This document shows, in pieces, positions 1 through 6,007 of a stretch of 6,504 bases of DNA. The stretch is from NCBI GenBank assembly GCA_964549735.1, contig CAZJWO010000141.1, positions 1 to 6,504 on the forward strand. Direction: 5' to 3'. Within the stretch, counting starts at the first letter, position 1. Each line of letters opens with the position of its first letter. Below the pieces are notes generated by a model that was not told where the DNA came from, did no database searches, and worked only from the letters and a program-made list of their open reading frames with translations. Both the position numbers and the translations under genes were made by a program. The DNA comes from Glo-17 sp964549735. GTDB taxonomy: Bacteria; Krumholzibacteriota; Krumholzibacteriia; LZORAL124-64-63.

Positions 1-334
1 CGACCGCGGCCCGATCTCCGAGCAGACCGAGGCTGAACGCCGCCTCGGCGCGCACCGTCAGGCTGGGATCCGCCAGCGCGGCGAGCATGGCCGGCAGCAC
101 GTCCGAGCGCCCGATCAGCCCCGCGGCGCGCAACGCGGCGCGGCGCACGTGGGCGTCGGGGCCGGTCAAGAGCGCGGTGAGGGAATCGGCGGGCGCGAGC
201 CGCTGGTCCTGCCAGCGCGCGAGGTCGGCGAGTTGGGCGGACCGCTCGGCCGGCGCGCAGGCCGCCAGGCAGGCGAGCCCGATCGCGGCGGCCAGCTTGC
301 CGCGCCGCGGGGTCAACGGATTGGCAGCAGGCAT
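1..334 (-). CDS. HEAT-repeat lipoprotein, N-terminal part (runs off left edge)
   Basis: The minus strand reads open from an ATG at 334-332 to the window edge, giving 111 codons with no stop. Residues 1-26 form a lipoprotein signal: positively charged start (PRRGK at 9-13), hydrophobic core (about 14-25) and a lipobox Leu23-Ala24-Ala25-Cys26, so the mature protein should be acylated on Cys26 and anchored to a membrane. After a short linker come two HEAT-like helical repeats, about 51-80 (with HVRRAALRAAG) and 81-111 (with LTVRAEAAFSLGLLGD), the classic D-x-x-V-R-x-x-A-A pattern. The start is supported by GAGGAG on the minus strand (plus-strand 340-345), five bases from the ATG. It is transcribed divergently from asd. 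HEAT repeats are protein-binding scaffolds. In some bacteria similar lipoproteins carry a C-terminal cyclophilin domain, but that part would lie outside the window, so the full function is unknown. Confidence 0.8.
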   Translation of the reverse strand, partial: MPAANPLTPRRGKLAAAIGLACLAACAPAERSAQLADLARWQDQRLAPADSLTALLTGPDAHVRRAALRAAGLIGRSDVLPAMLAALADPSLTVRAEAAFSLGLLGDRAAV

Positions 335-433
335 CGCGACTCCTCGGCTGGGGGCCGCGTCGACCTTACCACCGGCGCGCGCCGCAGTCCATGGCGCAAC
401 GACCGCGGCGGCGCGAGGTCGCCGGGTGAGGTT

Positions 434-462
434 TTGACCGCACCGGACCGTATTGCTACCAT
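434..462 (+). promoter_or_regulatory. Candidate sigma70-like promoter for asd operon
   Basis: TTGACC at 434-439 (5 of 6 to the -35 consensus) and TACCAT at 457-462 (4 of 6 to the -10 consensus) are separated by exactly 17 bp. This lies in the most AT-tolerant part of the divergent intergenic region, and transcription would start near 469, about 30 bases before the asd ATG. It is the only well-spaced pair I found upstream of the operon. Consensus matching in an organism of unknown phylum is weak evidence. Confidence 0.45.
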
Positions 463-464
463 GA

Positions 465-482
465 GCGGCGGATCCACGCCGC
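465..482 (+). promoter_or_regulatory. Possible hairpin before the asd ribosome-binding site
   Basis: GCGGCG (465-470) and CGCCGC (477-482) are perfect complements around a 6-base loop GATCCA. The stem ends one base before the AAAGGA ribosome-binding site at 484-489. If transcription starts near 469, as the promoter call predicts, the left arm would be partly missing, so the two calls compete. Short GC inverted repeats arise easily by chance in such GC-rich DNA. Confidence 0.2.
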
Positions 483-497
483 GAAAGGACTCTCTGC

Positions 498-1553
498 ATG
501 CGCACCGCGATCCTCGGCGCCAGCGGTCTGGTGGGACGCGCCATGCTCGATCTGCTGGCGCGCCAGCCCTGGCTCGACACGCCACCGGTGTTGGCGACGA
601 GCGCCCGTTCGGCGGGCACGCGGCTGCCCTTCCGCGGACAGGAACTGGTCTGCCGCGAGGTGGCGGACGACCTATGGTCGCAGGTGGACCTCGCGCTCTT
701 CTCGGCCGGCGCTGCGGCGAGCCGCCGCTGGGCGCCGATCGCGGCCCGCGCCGGCGTCTGGGTCGTGGACAACAGCTCGGCGTGGCGTGGCGACGCCGCC
801 GTGCCGCTCGTCGTGCCGGAGGTCAACCGCGCCCTGCTGCCGCGGCTGGCGGGTGCGGCGGGGCCGGCAGCGGAATCTCCGCCGCGGCGCTCCGGCGGGA
901 TCATCGCCAATCCGAACTGTTCGACGATCCAGATCGCCTTGCCCTGCGCAGCGCTCGACCGCGCGGCCGGCCTGCGCGAGGTCCACGTGACGACCATGCA
1001 GGCGGTCAGCGGCGCCGGCCAGCAGGGCGTCGATGAATTGCGCGCGCAGGGCGCCGCCGTGGCTGGCGGACCGACCGCGGGCGCCGAAAGCGGCGGCAAG
1101 GTCTTCGCGCGGCGCATCGCGGCCAACGTGGTGCCCGAGATCGGCGCGCTCGGCGAGGACGGCTTCTTCGCCGAGGAAAGCAAGGTCCACGCGGAGCTGC
1201 GCAAGATCCTCGACCGGCCCGACCTGGCGGTCACCTGCACCGCGACGCGCGTGCCGGTCTGGAACGGCCACGCCGCGGCGGTGCGCGTCGTGCTGGCGCG
1301 CCCGTTGCCGCTGGACGCGGCCGCCGCGGCGCTCGCGGCCGGCGCGGGTGTGGTCTGCCAGGCCGAGCGCGGCGCCTACCGCACGCCCGCCGAGATCAGC
1401 GGCGACGTGCGCGTCCATGTCGGACGTTTGCGCCACGAGCCCGGCCGCGGCGATGCGCTGCTGTTCTGGGTGGTGGCCGACAACCTGCTCAAGGGCGCCG
1501 CCTGGAATGCCGTCCAGATCGCGGCGCTGTGCTGCGGAACGGAAGCGACATGA
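498..1553 (+). CDS. asd: Aspartate-semialdehyde dehydrogenase
   Basis: This 351-residue cytoplasmic enzyme makes L-aspartate-4-semialdehyde from aspartyl phosphate with NADPH. That is the branch point for diaminopimelate/lysine, threonine and methionine. The Rossmann motif GASGLVG is at 7-13. The catalytic cysteine is Cys141 in NPNCST (138-143), followed by Gln168 in TTMQAVSGAG, Arg251 in TRVPV and His258 in NGHAAA. The spacings Cys-Gln 27 and Arg-His 7 match those of E. coli Asd (Cys135, Gln162, Arg267, His274). The C-terminus carries the family signature DNLLKGAAWNAVQIA (328-342). Length fits the Gram-positive/archaeal-like bacterial branch (about 340 residues). The start is set by AAAGGA at 484-489, eight bases before ATG. 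A Gly/Ala/Pro-rich insertion sits at about 117-133, before the cysteine motif. The stop overlaps the next start as ATGA. Confidence 0.96.
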   Translation: MRTAILGASGLVGRAMLDLLARQPWLDTPPVLATSARSAGTRLPFRGQELVCREVADDLWSQVDLALFSAGAAASRRWAPIAARAGVWVVDNSSAWRGDAAVPLVVPEVNRALLPRLAGAAGPAAESPPRRSGGIIANPNCSTIQIALPCAALDRAAGLREVHVTTMQAVSGAGQQGVDELRAQGAAVAGGPTAGAESGGKVFARRIAANVVPEIGALGEDGFFAEESKVHAELRKILDRPDLAVTCTATRVPVWNGHAAAVRVVLARPLPLDAAAAALAAGAGVVCQAERGAYRTPAEISGDVRVHVGRLRHEPGRGDALLFWVVADNLLKGAAWNAVQIAALCCGTEAT

Positions 1554-2302
1554 TCCCGGCCGCCGGTCGCGCCTGGCGACGTGGCCCCGCGGCGCCGCTG
1601 TCCGGCCTCCATCCGGCGACCACGCTGGGCGGTGGTCTACTCGCGGCGCTTTCGGCGCTGCTGCTGCCGCTGCCGTACCTGGCGCCGCTCGTCGGCGCGC
1701 TGCTCCTGCTGCTCTGGCGCGCCGGCTGGCAGCCCGCGGCGCTGGCCGCGCGCTGGCGGCTGTGGACGCCGCTGCTGCTCGTCGTGCTCTCGGCGCACGC
1801 GCTGACGGCTGTCGACATCGCCCCGCTGGGCCGCCCCACGTGGATCGGCCTGGGCCGCGGCGCCGTGGCGGCCGCGCGGCTGGCCGCGATGCTCGCGGCC
1901 GTCGCCTTGACGATGCGCCTCTTGCCGCTGCCTGCGCTGAGCGCCGCGCTCGCGTGGTGGCTGCGGCCGCTGCGCCGCCTCGGACTCGACCAGCGCCACC
2001 TCGATCTCGCGCTGGCTGTCGCGGCCGGCACGGTGCCGCGAACGCTGGACGAAGCGGCGCGCCTGGAGGCTTGCCTGCGCCTGCGCTGCGCCGGGGGCGC
2101 TCGCCGCCGCGGGTTCGGCTTGCGCGAACGCTGGCTCGTCGTGCCCCCGCTGATGGAAGGTCTGGTGCGCCGCGCGGAGTCGTTGCCGCTGGCGCTGGTC
2201 GGACGCTGCCCGCAGCCGCAAGCGCCCGCGGCGGCGATGCCGTGGCCGCAGGCGCTGCTGCTGGTCGCGTGGGGCGCGCTGATGTTCGTGGCGCTGCGCT
2301 GA
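1550..2302 (+). CDS. EcfT/CbiQ-like ECF-transporter transmembrane protein
   Basis: A 250-residue, Leu/Ala-rich inner-membrane protein. In the EcfT (CbiQ) family this subunit links a substrate-binding S component to two ABC ATPases for vitamin or metal uptake. It resembles that family in its N-terminal L-H-P segment (20-22) followed by hydrophobic spans at about 26-56 (probably two), 71-90, 103-122 and 232-249, and in a basic cytoplasmic region (about 137-215) ending in PPLMEGLVRRAESLPLAL (199-216), the typical RRAE-x-LA-x-A helix. Where the family has two Ala-Arg-Gly coupling motifs, this protein reads LRC (178-180) and GRC (218-220): arginine kept, glycine replaced by cysteine in both. The ATG overlaps the asd stop (ATGA), with GGAAG at 1541-1545. 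A GTG at 1529 is an alternative start. No ATPase or S-component gene lies nearby, so substrate and partners are unknown. EcfT next to truA recalls the Firmicutes ecfA1-ecfA2-ecfT-truA order. Confidence 0.72.
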   Translation: MIPAAGRAWRRGPAAPLSGLHPATTLGGGLLAALSALLLPLPYLAPLVGALLLLLWRAGWQPAALAARWRLWTPLLLVVLSAHALTAVDIAPLGRPTWIGLGRGAVAAARLAAMLAAVALTMRLLPLPALSAALAWWLRPLRRLGLDQRHLDLALAVAAGTVPRTLDEAARLEACLRLRCAGGARRRGFGLRERWLVVPPLMEGLVRRAESLPLALVGRCPQPQAPAAAMPWPQALLLVAWGALMFVALR

Positions 2303-2303
2303 C

Positions 2304-2309
2304 GAAGGG
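2304..2309 (+). promoter_or_regulatory. Ribosome-binding site that decides the truA start
   Basis: GAAGGG at 2304-2309 abuts the first in-frame ATG (2310), too close to be used for it, and lies nine bases before the second in-frame ATG (2319). This favours the 2319 start for truA. Confidence 0.5.
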
Positions 2310-2318
2310 ATGGTCACG

Positions 2319-3149
2319 ATGCCGCCCTTGCCTGGGCCCCCGCCGGTGCGCGTGCGCCTCGACCTTGCGTACGTCGGCAGCGGCTTCGCCGGCTGGCAGA
2401 TGCAGCGCGACCGGCGGACCGTGCAGGGCGAACTGGCGGCGCGCCTCGAGCGTTTGCTGCAGCGGACCTGCCGGCCCGTCGGCGCCGGGCGGACCGACGC
2501 CGGCGTGCATGCGCGCGGCCAGGTGGCGCACGTCGAATTGCGCACCGCGGCGGAGGCGCTGCGGATCTGCCGCGCGTTGCCGAAGCTGTGCCCTGACGAC
2601 ATCCAGGTGCTGGCGGCCGCGGTCGTCTCGCCGGCCTTCGACGCCCGCCACTCGGCGCTCAGCCGGCGTTACGCGTACCGCCTGCGCCAGCGCCGGAACC
2701 TTTTCGACCCCTTCGCCTTCCACGTGCCCTGGCCGCTGGACCGCGCGGCGATGCAGGATGCTTGCGCCCGGCTGCGCGGCAGCCATGACTTCAGCAGCTT
2801 CTGCAAGGCCGGTTCGCTGCGCGACGACAACCATTGCCGGGTCGAACTCTGCGCCCTTGAATGGGACGGCGATACCGGTATATTGCACATTCGGGCCGAC
2901 CGTTTCCTGCACCACATGGTGCGCAACGTGGTCGGCGTGTTGATCGAAATCGGGCGCGGCCGGCGGCGGCCCGCGGATCTCGACGGCATCCTGGCGGCGC
3001 GCGATCGGCGCCGGGCGGCCTTCCTGGCGCCGGCGCACGGACTGTTCCTGGAAGAGGTCGCCTACCCGCCGCGGCTGCAAGACCCCGGCTACCTGCCCCC
3101 GGGTTACATCCCGCGGCCGCCCGCGGCCGCCGAAGGAGACGAGGCATGA
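2319..3149 (+). CDS. truA: tRNA pseudouridine(38-40) synthase TruA
   Basis: A 276-residue cytoplasmic enzyme that isomerises uridines 38, 39 and 40 in tRNA anticodon stems. Family marks, numbered from the ATG at 2319, are an N-terminal strand with YVGSGFAGWQ (18-27), RTVQG (33-37), and the catalytic motif GRTDAGVHARG with Asp60, the same number as in E. coli TruA. They continue with SRRYAYRL, HDFSSFCKAGS, RFLHHMVRNVVGVLIEIGRG (the second-domain signature) and APAHGLFLEEVAYP near the end. An ATG three codons upstream (2310) is possible but is too close to its Shine-Dalgarno. The protein extends about 24 residues past the usual end in a Pro/Gly-rich tail (PGYLPPGYIPRPP). Its last codons contain the ribosome-binding site of the transaldolase gene, and its stop overlaps that gene's start as ATGA. 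Confidence 0.96.
   Translation: MPPLPGPPPVRVRLDLAYVGSGFAGWQMQRDRRTVQGELAARLERLLQRTCRPVGAGRTDAGVHARGQVAHVELRTAAEALRICRALPKLCPDDIQVLAAAVVSPAFDARHSALSRRYAYRLRQRRNLFDPFAFHVPWPLDRAAMQDACARLRGSHDFSSFCKAGSLRDDNHCRVELCALEWDGDTGILHIRADRFLHHMVRNVVGVLIEIGRGRRRPADLDGILAARDRRRAAFLAPAHGLFLEEVAYPPRLQDPGYLPPGYIPRPPAAAEGDEA
3113..3130 (+). promoter_or_regulatory. GC hairpin / tandem 10-mer before the transaldolase start
   Basis: The 10-mer CCGCGGCCGC occurs twice in direct tandem at 3111-3130. Within it, GCGGCC (3113-3118) can pair with GGCCGC (3125-3130) around a 6-base loop. The stem ends two bases before the strong AAGGAG (3133-3138) of the next gene, so it could tune translation or be a messenger-processing/stability element. 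It also lies in the coding tail of truA (residues Pro-Arg-Pro-Pro-Ala-Ala-Ala). No function is shown. Confidence 0.3.
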
Positions 3150-3796
3150 AGTTCTTCATCGATTCGGCCGATCTGGCGGCCATTGCCGAGATCAAGAATC
3201 TGGGCATGTGCGACGGGGTGACGACCAACCCCTCGCTGCTGGCGCAAGCGGGTCGCCGCGATACCGACGCGCTGCTGCGCGAGATCTGCGACCTCGTCGC
3301 CGGCCCGGTCTCGGGCGAGGTCGTGGCCCTGGACGCGGCGGGCATGATCACGGAAGGCCAACGGCTGGCGAAGCTGTCCGAGCACATGGTCGTCAAGGTG
3401 CCGGCGACCTACGACGGCCTGCGGGCCATCGCCGAGCTCAGCCGGCAGGGCATTCCGGTCAACGCCACGCTGGTCTTCTCGCCGAGCCAGGCCTTGCTGG
3501 TGGCGAAGGCCGGCGCCGCCTACTGCTCGCCGTTCGTCGGCCGCCTCGACGACGTCAGCCACGACGGCATGGATCTCATCGAACAGATCGTGACGATCTA
3601 CACGAACTACGATCTGGACACCGAGGTCCTCGTCGCCAGCGTGCGCCATCCGAACCATGTGGTCCAGGCCGCCTTGATGGGGGCGGACATCGCGACCATT
3701 CCGCCGAAGGTCATCAAGCAGCTCGTGCAGCATCCCTTGACCGAGAAGGGTCTGGCCGCGTTCCTCGCCGACTGGCAGAAGCTGCAGGGGAAGTGA
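3146..3796 (+). CDS. tal: Small transaldolase of the TalC/Fsa family
   Basis: A 216-residue TIM-barrel class I aldolase-type enzyme of normal length for the small transaldolase / fructose-6-phosphate aldolase family. It opens with MKFFIDSAD (Asp6) and has GVTTNPSLL (24-32). The Schiff-base lysine is Lys84 in MVVKVPAT, followed by VNATLVFSPSQA (105-116) and SPFVGRLDD (128-136). Two positions separate the activities in this family: E. coli FSA has Gln59 and Tyr131, whereas transaldolases have Glu and Phe. Here the aligned residues are Glu58 (in GEVVALD) and Phe130, so dihydroxyacetone transfer between sedoheptulose-7-P and glyceraldehyde-3-P (pentose phosphate pathway) is the likelier role. Databases may label it fsa. 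It is translationally coupled to truA (ATGA) and has an ideal AAGGAG (3133-3138) with a 7-base spacer. It yields or uses sedoheptulose-7-P, the precursor of the ADP-heptose handled by hldD downstream. Confidence 0.93.
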   Translation: MKFFIDSADLAAIAEIKNLGMCDGVTTNPSLLAQAGRRDTDALLREICDLVAGPVSGEVVALDAAGMITEGQRLAKLSEHMVVKVPATYDGLRAIAELSRQGIPVNATLVFSPSQALLVAKAGAAYCSPFVGRLDDVSHDGMDLIEQIVTIYTNYDLDTEVLVASVRHPNHVVQAALMGADIATIPPKVIKQLVQHPLTEKGLAAFLADWQKLQGK

Positions 3797-3801
3797 CGGC
3801 G

Positions 3802-5031
3802 ATGCAGGACCGCCGCTTGCCGAATCTGAGCGCCGTGGCGATCGGCCTGCTCGCAGGCGCCCTCCTGGGGGCCCTGCTGCTGCTGTGGCGGGAGCGCTCC
3901 TGGCGCCAGGAAACGCAGAGCCAGCAGCAGGCGGCCATCGCCGCGCTCATGGCCGAGACGGCTGCCGATTCGGCGGCGCCGCTGCCGACGCCGACGGCGC
4001 TGGCGGCGGCGATCGGCGACCAGCGGCACAACGCGATCGTCGCCGCGACCCAGAAGGCGGCGCCCTCGGTGGTCACGATCACCGTCACGCACCAGATCGC
4101 GGTGCGCGATCCGCGGGTCGGGTTCTTCGAGTTCTTCTTTCCGGACAGCCGCCTGCCGCGATTGCGCTATCAGGAGCGCCAGAACTACGGTTCGGGAGTC
4201 ATCGTCGGCGCCGAGGGCTACGTGGTGACCAACGCGCACGTGCTCGGCCAGAGTCCCGTGCAGGTCCTGGTCACGCTCACCGACGGCACCGATTACCTCG
4301 CCGAGATCGTCGAGGTCGTCGACCGCTTCGACCTCGCCTTCTTGAAGATCCAGGGCGAAGGGTTTCCCGTGGCGATGCTGGCCGACAGCGACGACCTCGA
4401 GATCGGCGAGTGGGCCATCGCCATCGGTTCGCCGTTCGGCCAGCTCCTGGCCGACACCCAACCGACCGTCACGGTCGGCGTCATCAGCGCGCTGAACCGG
4501 GACATCGTGCGCCAGCGCGACCGCGACCGCTACTACCTCGGCATGATCCAGACCGACGCGGCGATCAATCCGGGCAACAGCGGCGGCGCCCTGGTCAACG
4601 CCCTGGGCGAGGTCGTCGGCATCAACACCTTCATCTTCTCGGGCAGCGGCGGTTCGATCGGGATCGGCTTCGCCGTGCCCAGCAACCGCGTGCGCTGGGT
4701 GCTCGAGGAAGTGCGCGAATTCGGCCACTACCGGCAAGCCAACTGGGGCGTGGCCTTGCAGCCCTTGACCGCCGAAATCATGTCGGCGCTCGGGATCTCC
4801 AACCCGGTCGGCTTCATCGTGCTCGACATCGTCGAGGGCTCGCCGGCCTGGCGCGGGGGCCTGCGCCTCTACGACGTGCTGCGCACGATCAACGGCGTGC
4901 CGCTCAACAGCCGCGACACGGTCATCCGCTTGTTCTACGAGGCGATCGTCGGCGATCGCATCCTCTACACGGCGGAGCGGGACGGCCGGCCGTTCAACGG
5001 CGAGATCGTCCTGGAGGAGGTGCAGCGATGA
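3802..5031 (+). CDS. Membrane-anchored HtrA/Deg serine protease with one PDZ domain
   Basis: A 409-residue trypsin-like protease for envelope protein quality control. Residues 11-29 form one hydrophobic span after a short charged start, with no clear cleavage site. It therefore probably anchors the protease in the inner membrane with the catalytic part in the periplasm. A Gln/Ala-rich linker follows (about 35-75). The protease domain spans about 78-300 with the triad His146 (VTNAHV), Asp177 (RFDLAFLKI) and Ser260 (PGNSGGAL); GSPFG (209-213) and GFAVPS (289-294) are also typical. The LA loop (about 103-126) is short and aromatic-rich (FFEFFF). One PDZ domain lies at about 313-405 with a carboxylate-binding loop VGFIV (336-340) and GSPAWRGGL. 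One TM plus one PDZ is the DegS architecture, but no anti-sigma factor gene is visible here, so a DegS signalling role is unproven. AGGGGA (3786-3791) precedes ATG. The stop overlaps hldD as ATGA. Confidence 0.92.
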   Translation: MQDRRLPNLSAVAIGLLAGALLGALLLLWRERSWRQETQSQQQAAIAALMAETAADSAAPLPTPTALAAAIGDQRHNAIVAATQKAAPSVVTITVTHQIAVRDPRVGFFEFFFPDSRLPRLRYQERQNYGSGVIVGAEGYVVTNAHVLGQSPVQVLVTLTDGTDYLAEIVEVVDRFDLAFLKIQGEGFPVAMLADSDDLEIGEWAIAIGSPFGQLLADTQPTVTVGVISALNRDIVRQRDRDRYYLGMIQTDAAINPGNSGGALVNALGEVVGINTFIFSGSGGSIGIGFAVPSNRVRWVLEEVREFGHYRQANWGVALQPLTAEIMSALGISNPVGFIVLDIVEGSPAWRGGLRLYDVLRTINGVPLNSRDTVIRLFYEAIVGDRILYTAERDGRPFNGEIVLEEVQR

Positions 5032-6005
5032 TCGTCGTGACCGGCGCCGCCGGTTTCATCGGCTCGGTCCTGATCTGGCTGCTGAACCAGCGCGGCGAGC
5101 GCGACATCCTGGCGGTCGACGTGCACGCTTCGGCGGCGGGCGAACCGAATCTGGCGCCGCTGCACTACGATCGCGGCTACCAGGACCACGAGTCGTTCCG
5201 CCGCGATCTGCGGGCCGGCCGCTATGTCGGCGCGTTGCGGGCCATCCTGCACCTGGGCGCTTGCAGCTCGACGACCGAGACGGACTGGGCCTACCTCGAG
5301 CGCAACAACGTCGACTACAGCCGCGACCTCTGCCGCCTGGCGCGCGCGCAGAACGTGCGTTTCGTGCATGCGAGCAGCGCGGCCACGTACGGCGACGGCG
5401 CGCACGGCTACAGCGACGACCACGCGCGGCTCGATCTGCTGCAGCCGTTGAACCTCTATGGCCGCAGCAAGCATCAATTCGACCTCTGGGCGCGCGACGA
5501 GGGGCTGCTGGACGAGATCTGCTGCCTGAAGTACTTCAACGTCTACGGACCCAATGAGTGGCACAAGGGCGAGATGCGTTCGATGGTCTGCAAGGGCTAC
5601 GAGCAGGTGCGCGATCACGGCCGCGTGCGGCTGTTCGCGAGCGACCGCCCGGACTGGCGCGACGGCGGCCAGCAACGCGACTTCATCTACGTCAAGGACG
5701 CGGCGGCCATGACGCTCTGGCTGCTCGACCATCCCGAGGTCAACGGGGTCTACAACGTCGGGACCGGCCGGGCCTGCGACTGGAACACGCTCATCGGCGC
5801 GATCTTCGCCGCGCTGGATCGCCCGCCGGCCATCGAGTACATCCCGCTGCCCCCCGAGCTGGCCGGCAAGTACCAGTACTTCACCGAAGCGGACATGGTC
5901 AAGCTGCGGCAGGCCGGCTGCGACGTGCCGGTGACGCCGGTCGGGTCGGCGGTGCGCGAGTACGTGCGCGAGCATCTGGTGTCCGGCCGCCACCTGGGAG
6001 CCTGA
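5028..6005 (+). CDS. hldD: ADP-glyceromanno-heptose 6-epimerase
   Basis: A 325-residue short-chain dehydrogenase/reductase-type enzyme (also called rfaD). It converts ADP-D-glycero- to ADP-L-glycero-beta-D-manno-heptose, the last step in making the LPS inner-core heptose donor. The NADP-binding loop TGAAGFIGS is at 5-13, with Asp31 ending the second strand. The family hallmark GACSSTTETD is at 77-86, then NNVDYS (93-98). SSAATYG (116-122) and YGRSK (Tyr144, Lys148) form the Ser/Tyr/Lys catalytic set. KYFNVYGPNEWHKGEMRS with Lys180 follows, then RDFIYVKDAA, YNVGTGRA and a C-terminal substrate-domain segment with GKYQYFTEADM. Length and motif order match E. coli HldD, except for a few extra residues near 123-135 and at the C-terminus. 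GGAGGAGG (5013-5020) lies seven bases before ATG, inside the protease gene's last codons, giving tight coupling. Its presence indicates heptose-containing LPS. Confidence 0.95.
   Translation: MIVVTGAAGFIGSVLIWLLNQRGERDILAVDVHASAAGEPNLAPLHYDRGYQDHESFRRDLRAGRYVGALRAILHLGACSSTTETDWAYLERNNVDYSRDLCRLARAQNVRFVHASSAATYGDGAHGYSDDHARLDLLQPLNLYGRSKHQFDLWARDEGLLDEICCLKYFNVYGPNEWHKGEMRSMVCKGYEQVRDHGRVRLFASDRPDWRDGGQQRDFIYVKDAAAMTLWLLDHPEVNGVYNVGTGRACDWNTLIGAIFAALDRPPAIEYIPLPPELAGKYQYFTEADMVKLRQAGCDVPVTPVGSAVREYVREHLVSGRHLGA
5996..6000 (+). promoter_or_regulatory. Ribosome-binding site supporting a TTG start
   Basis: GGGAG at 5996-6000, within the last codons of hldD, lies seven bases before TTG at 6008. 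No ATG occurs in the same frame until 6176, which would remove the signal/membrane region, so TTG is the best start for the downstream gene. Confidence 0.5.
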
Positions 6006-6007
6006 TC

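Noticed and set aside
373..384. Perfect 12-base palindrome CGGCGCGCGCCG in the divergent intergenic region, as a possible operator
   Set aside because: Alternating GC palindromes are common by chance at this base composition. It is not placed over the candidate promoter and no regulator is known.
461..497. Upstream ATG at 461 as a leader peptide or alternative asd start
   Set aside because: It is in a different frame from asd, has no Shine-Dalgarno of its own, and its frame runs on without a stop well into asd.
1529..1549. GTG at 1529 as the start of the EcfT-like gene
   Set aside because: It would add seven residues inside asd. The ATG at 1550 forms the ATGA overlap seen elsewhere in this operon and has GGAAG upstream.
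1033..2943. Plus-strand open frame of about 636 codons across asd, ecfT and truA
   Set aside because: It is out of frame with three conserved proteins and its translation is low-complexity Arg/Ala/Ser/Cys, so it is a shadow frame.
672..3080. Very long minus-strand open frame of about 800 codons opposite asd, ecfT and truA
   Set aside because: It is rich in Arg/Ala/Pro with no recognisable domain and lies entirely opposite three clear genes. Long antisense open frames are expected in DNA this GC-rich.
3607..4737. Minus-strand open frame of 376 codons opposite the transaldolase and protease genes
   Set aside because: Its Asp/His/Arg-rich translation is the typical antisense of GC-rich coding sequence, and it has no motif or ribosome-binding site to support it.
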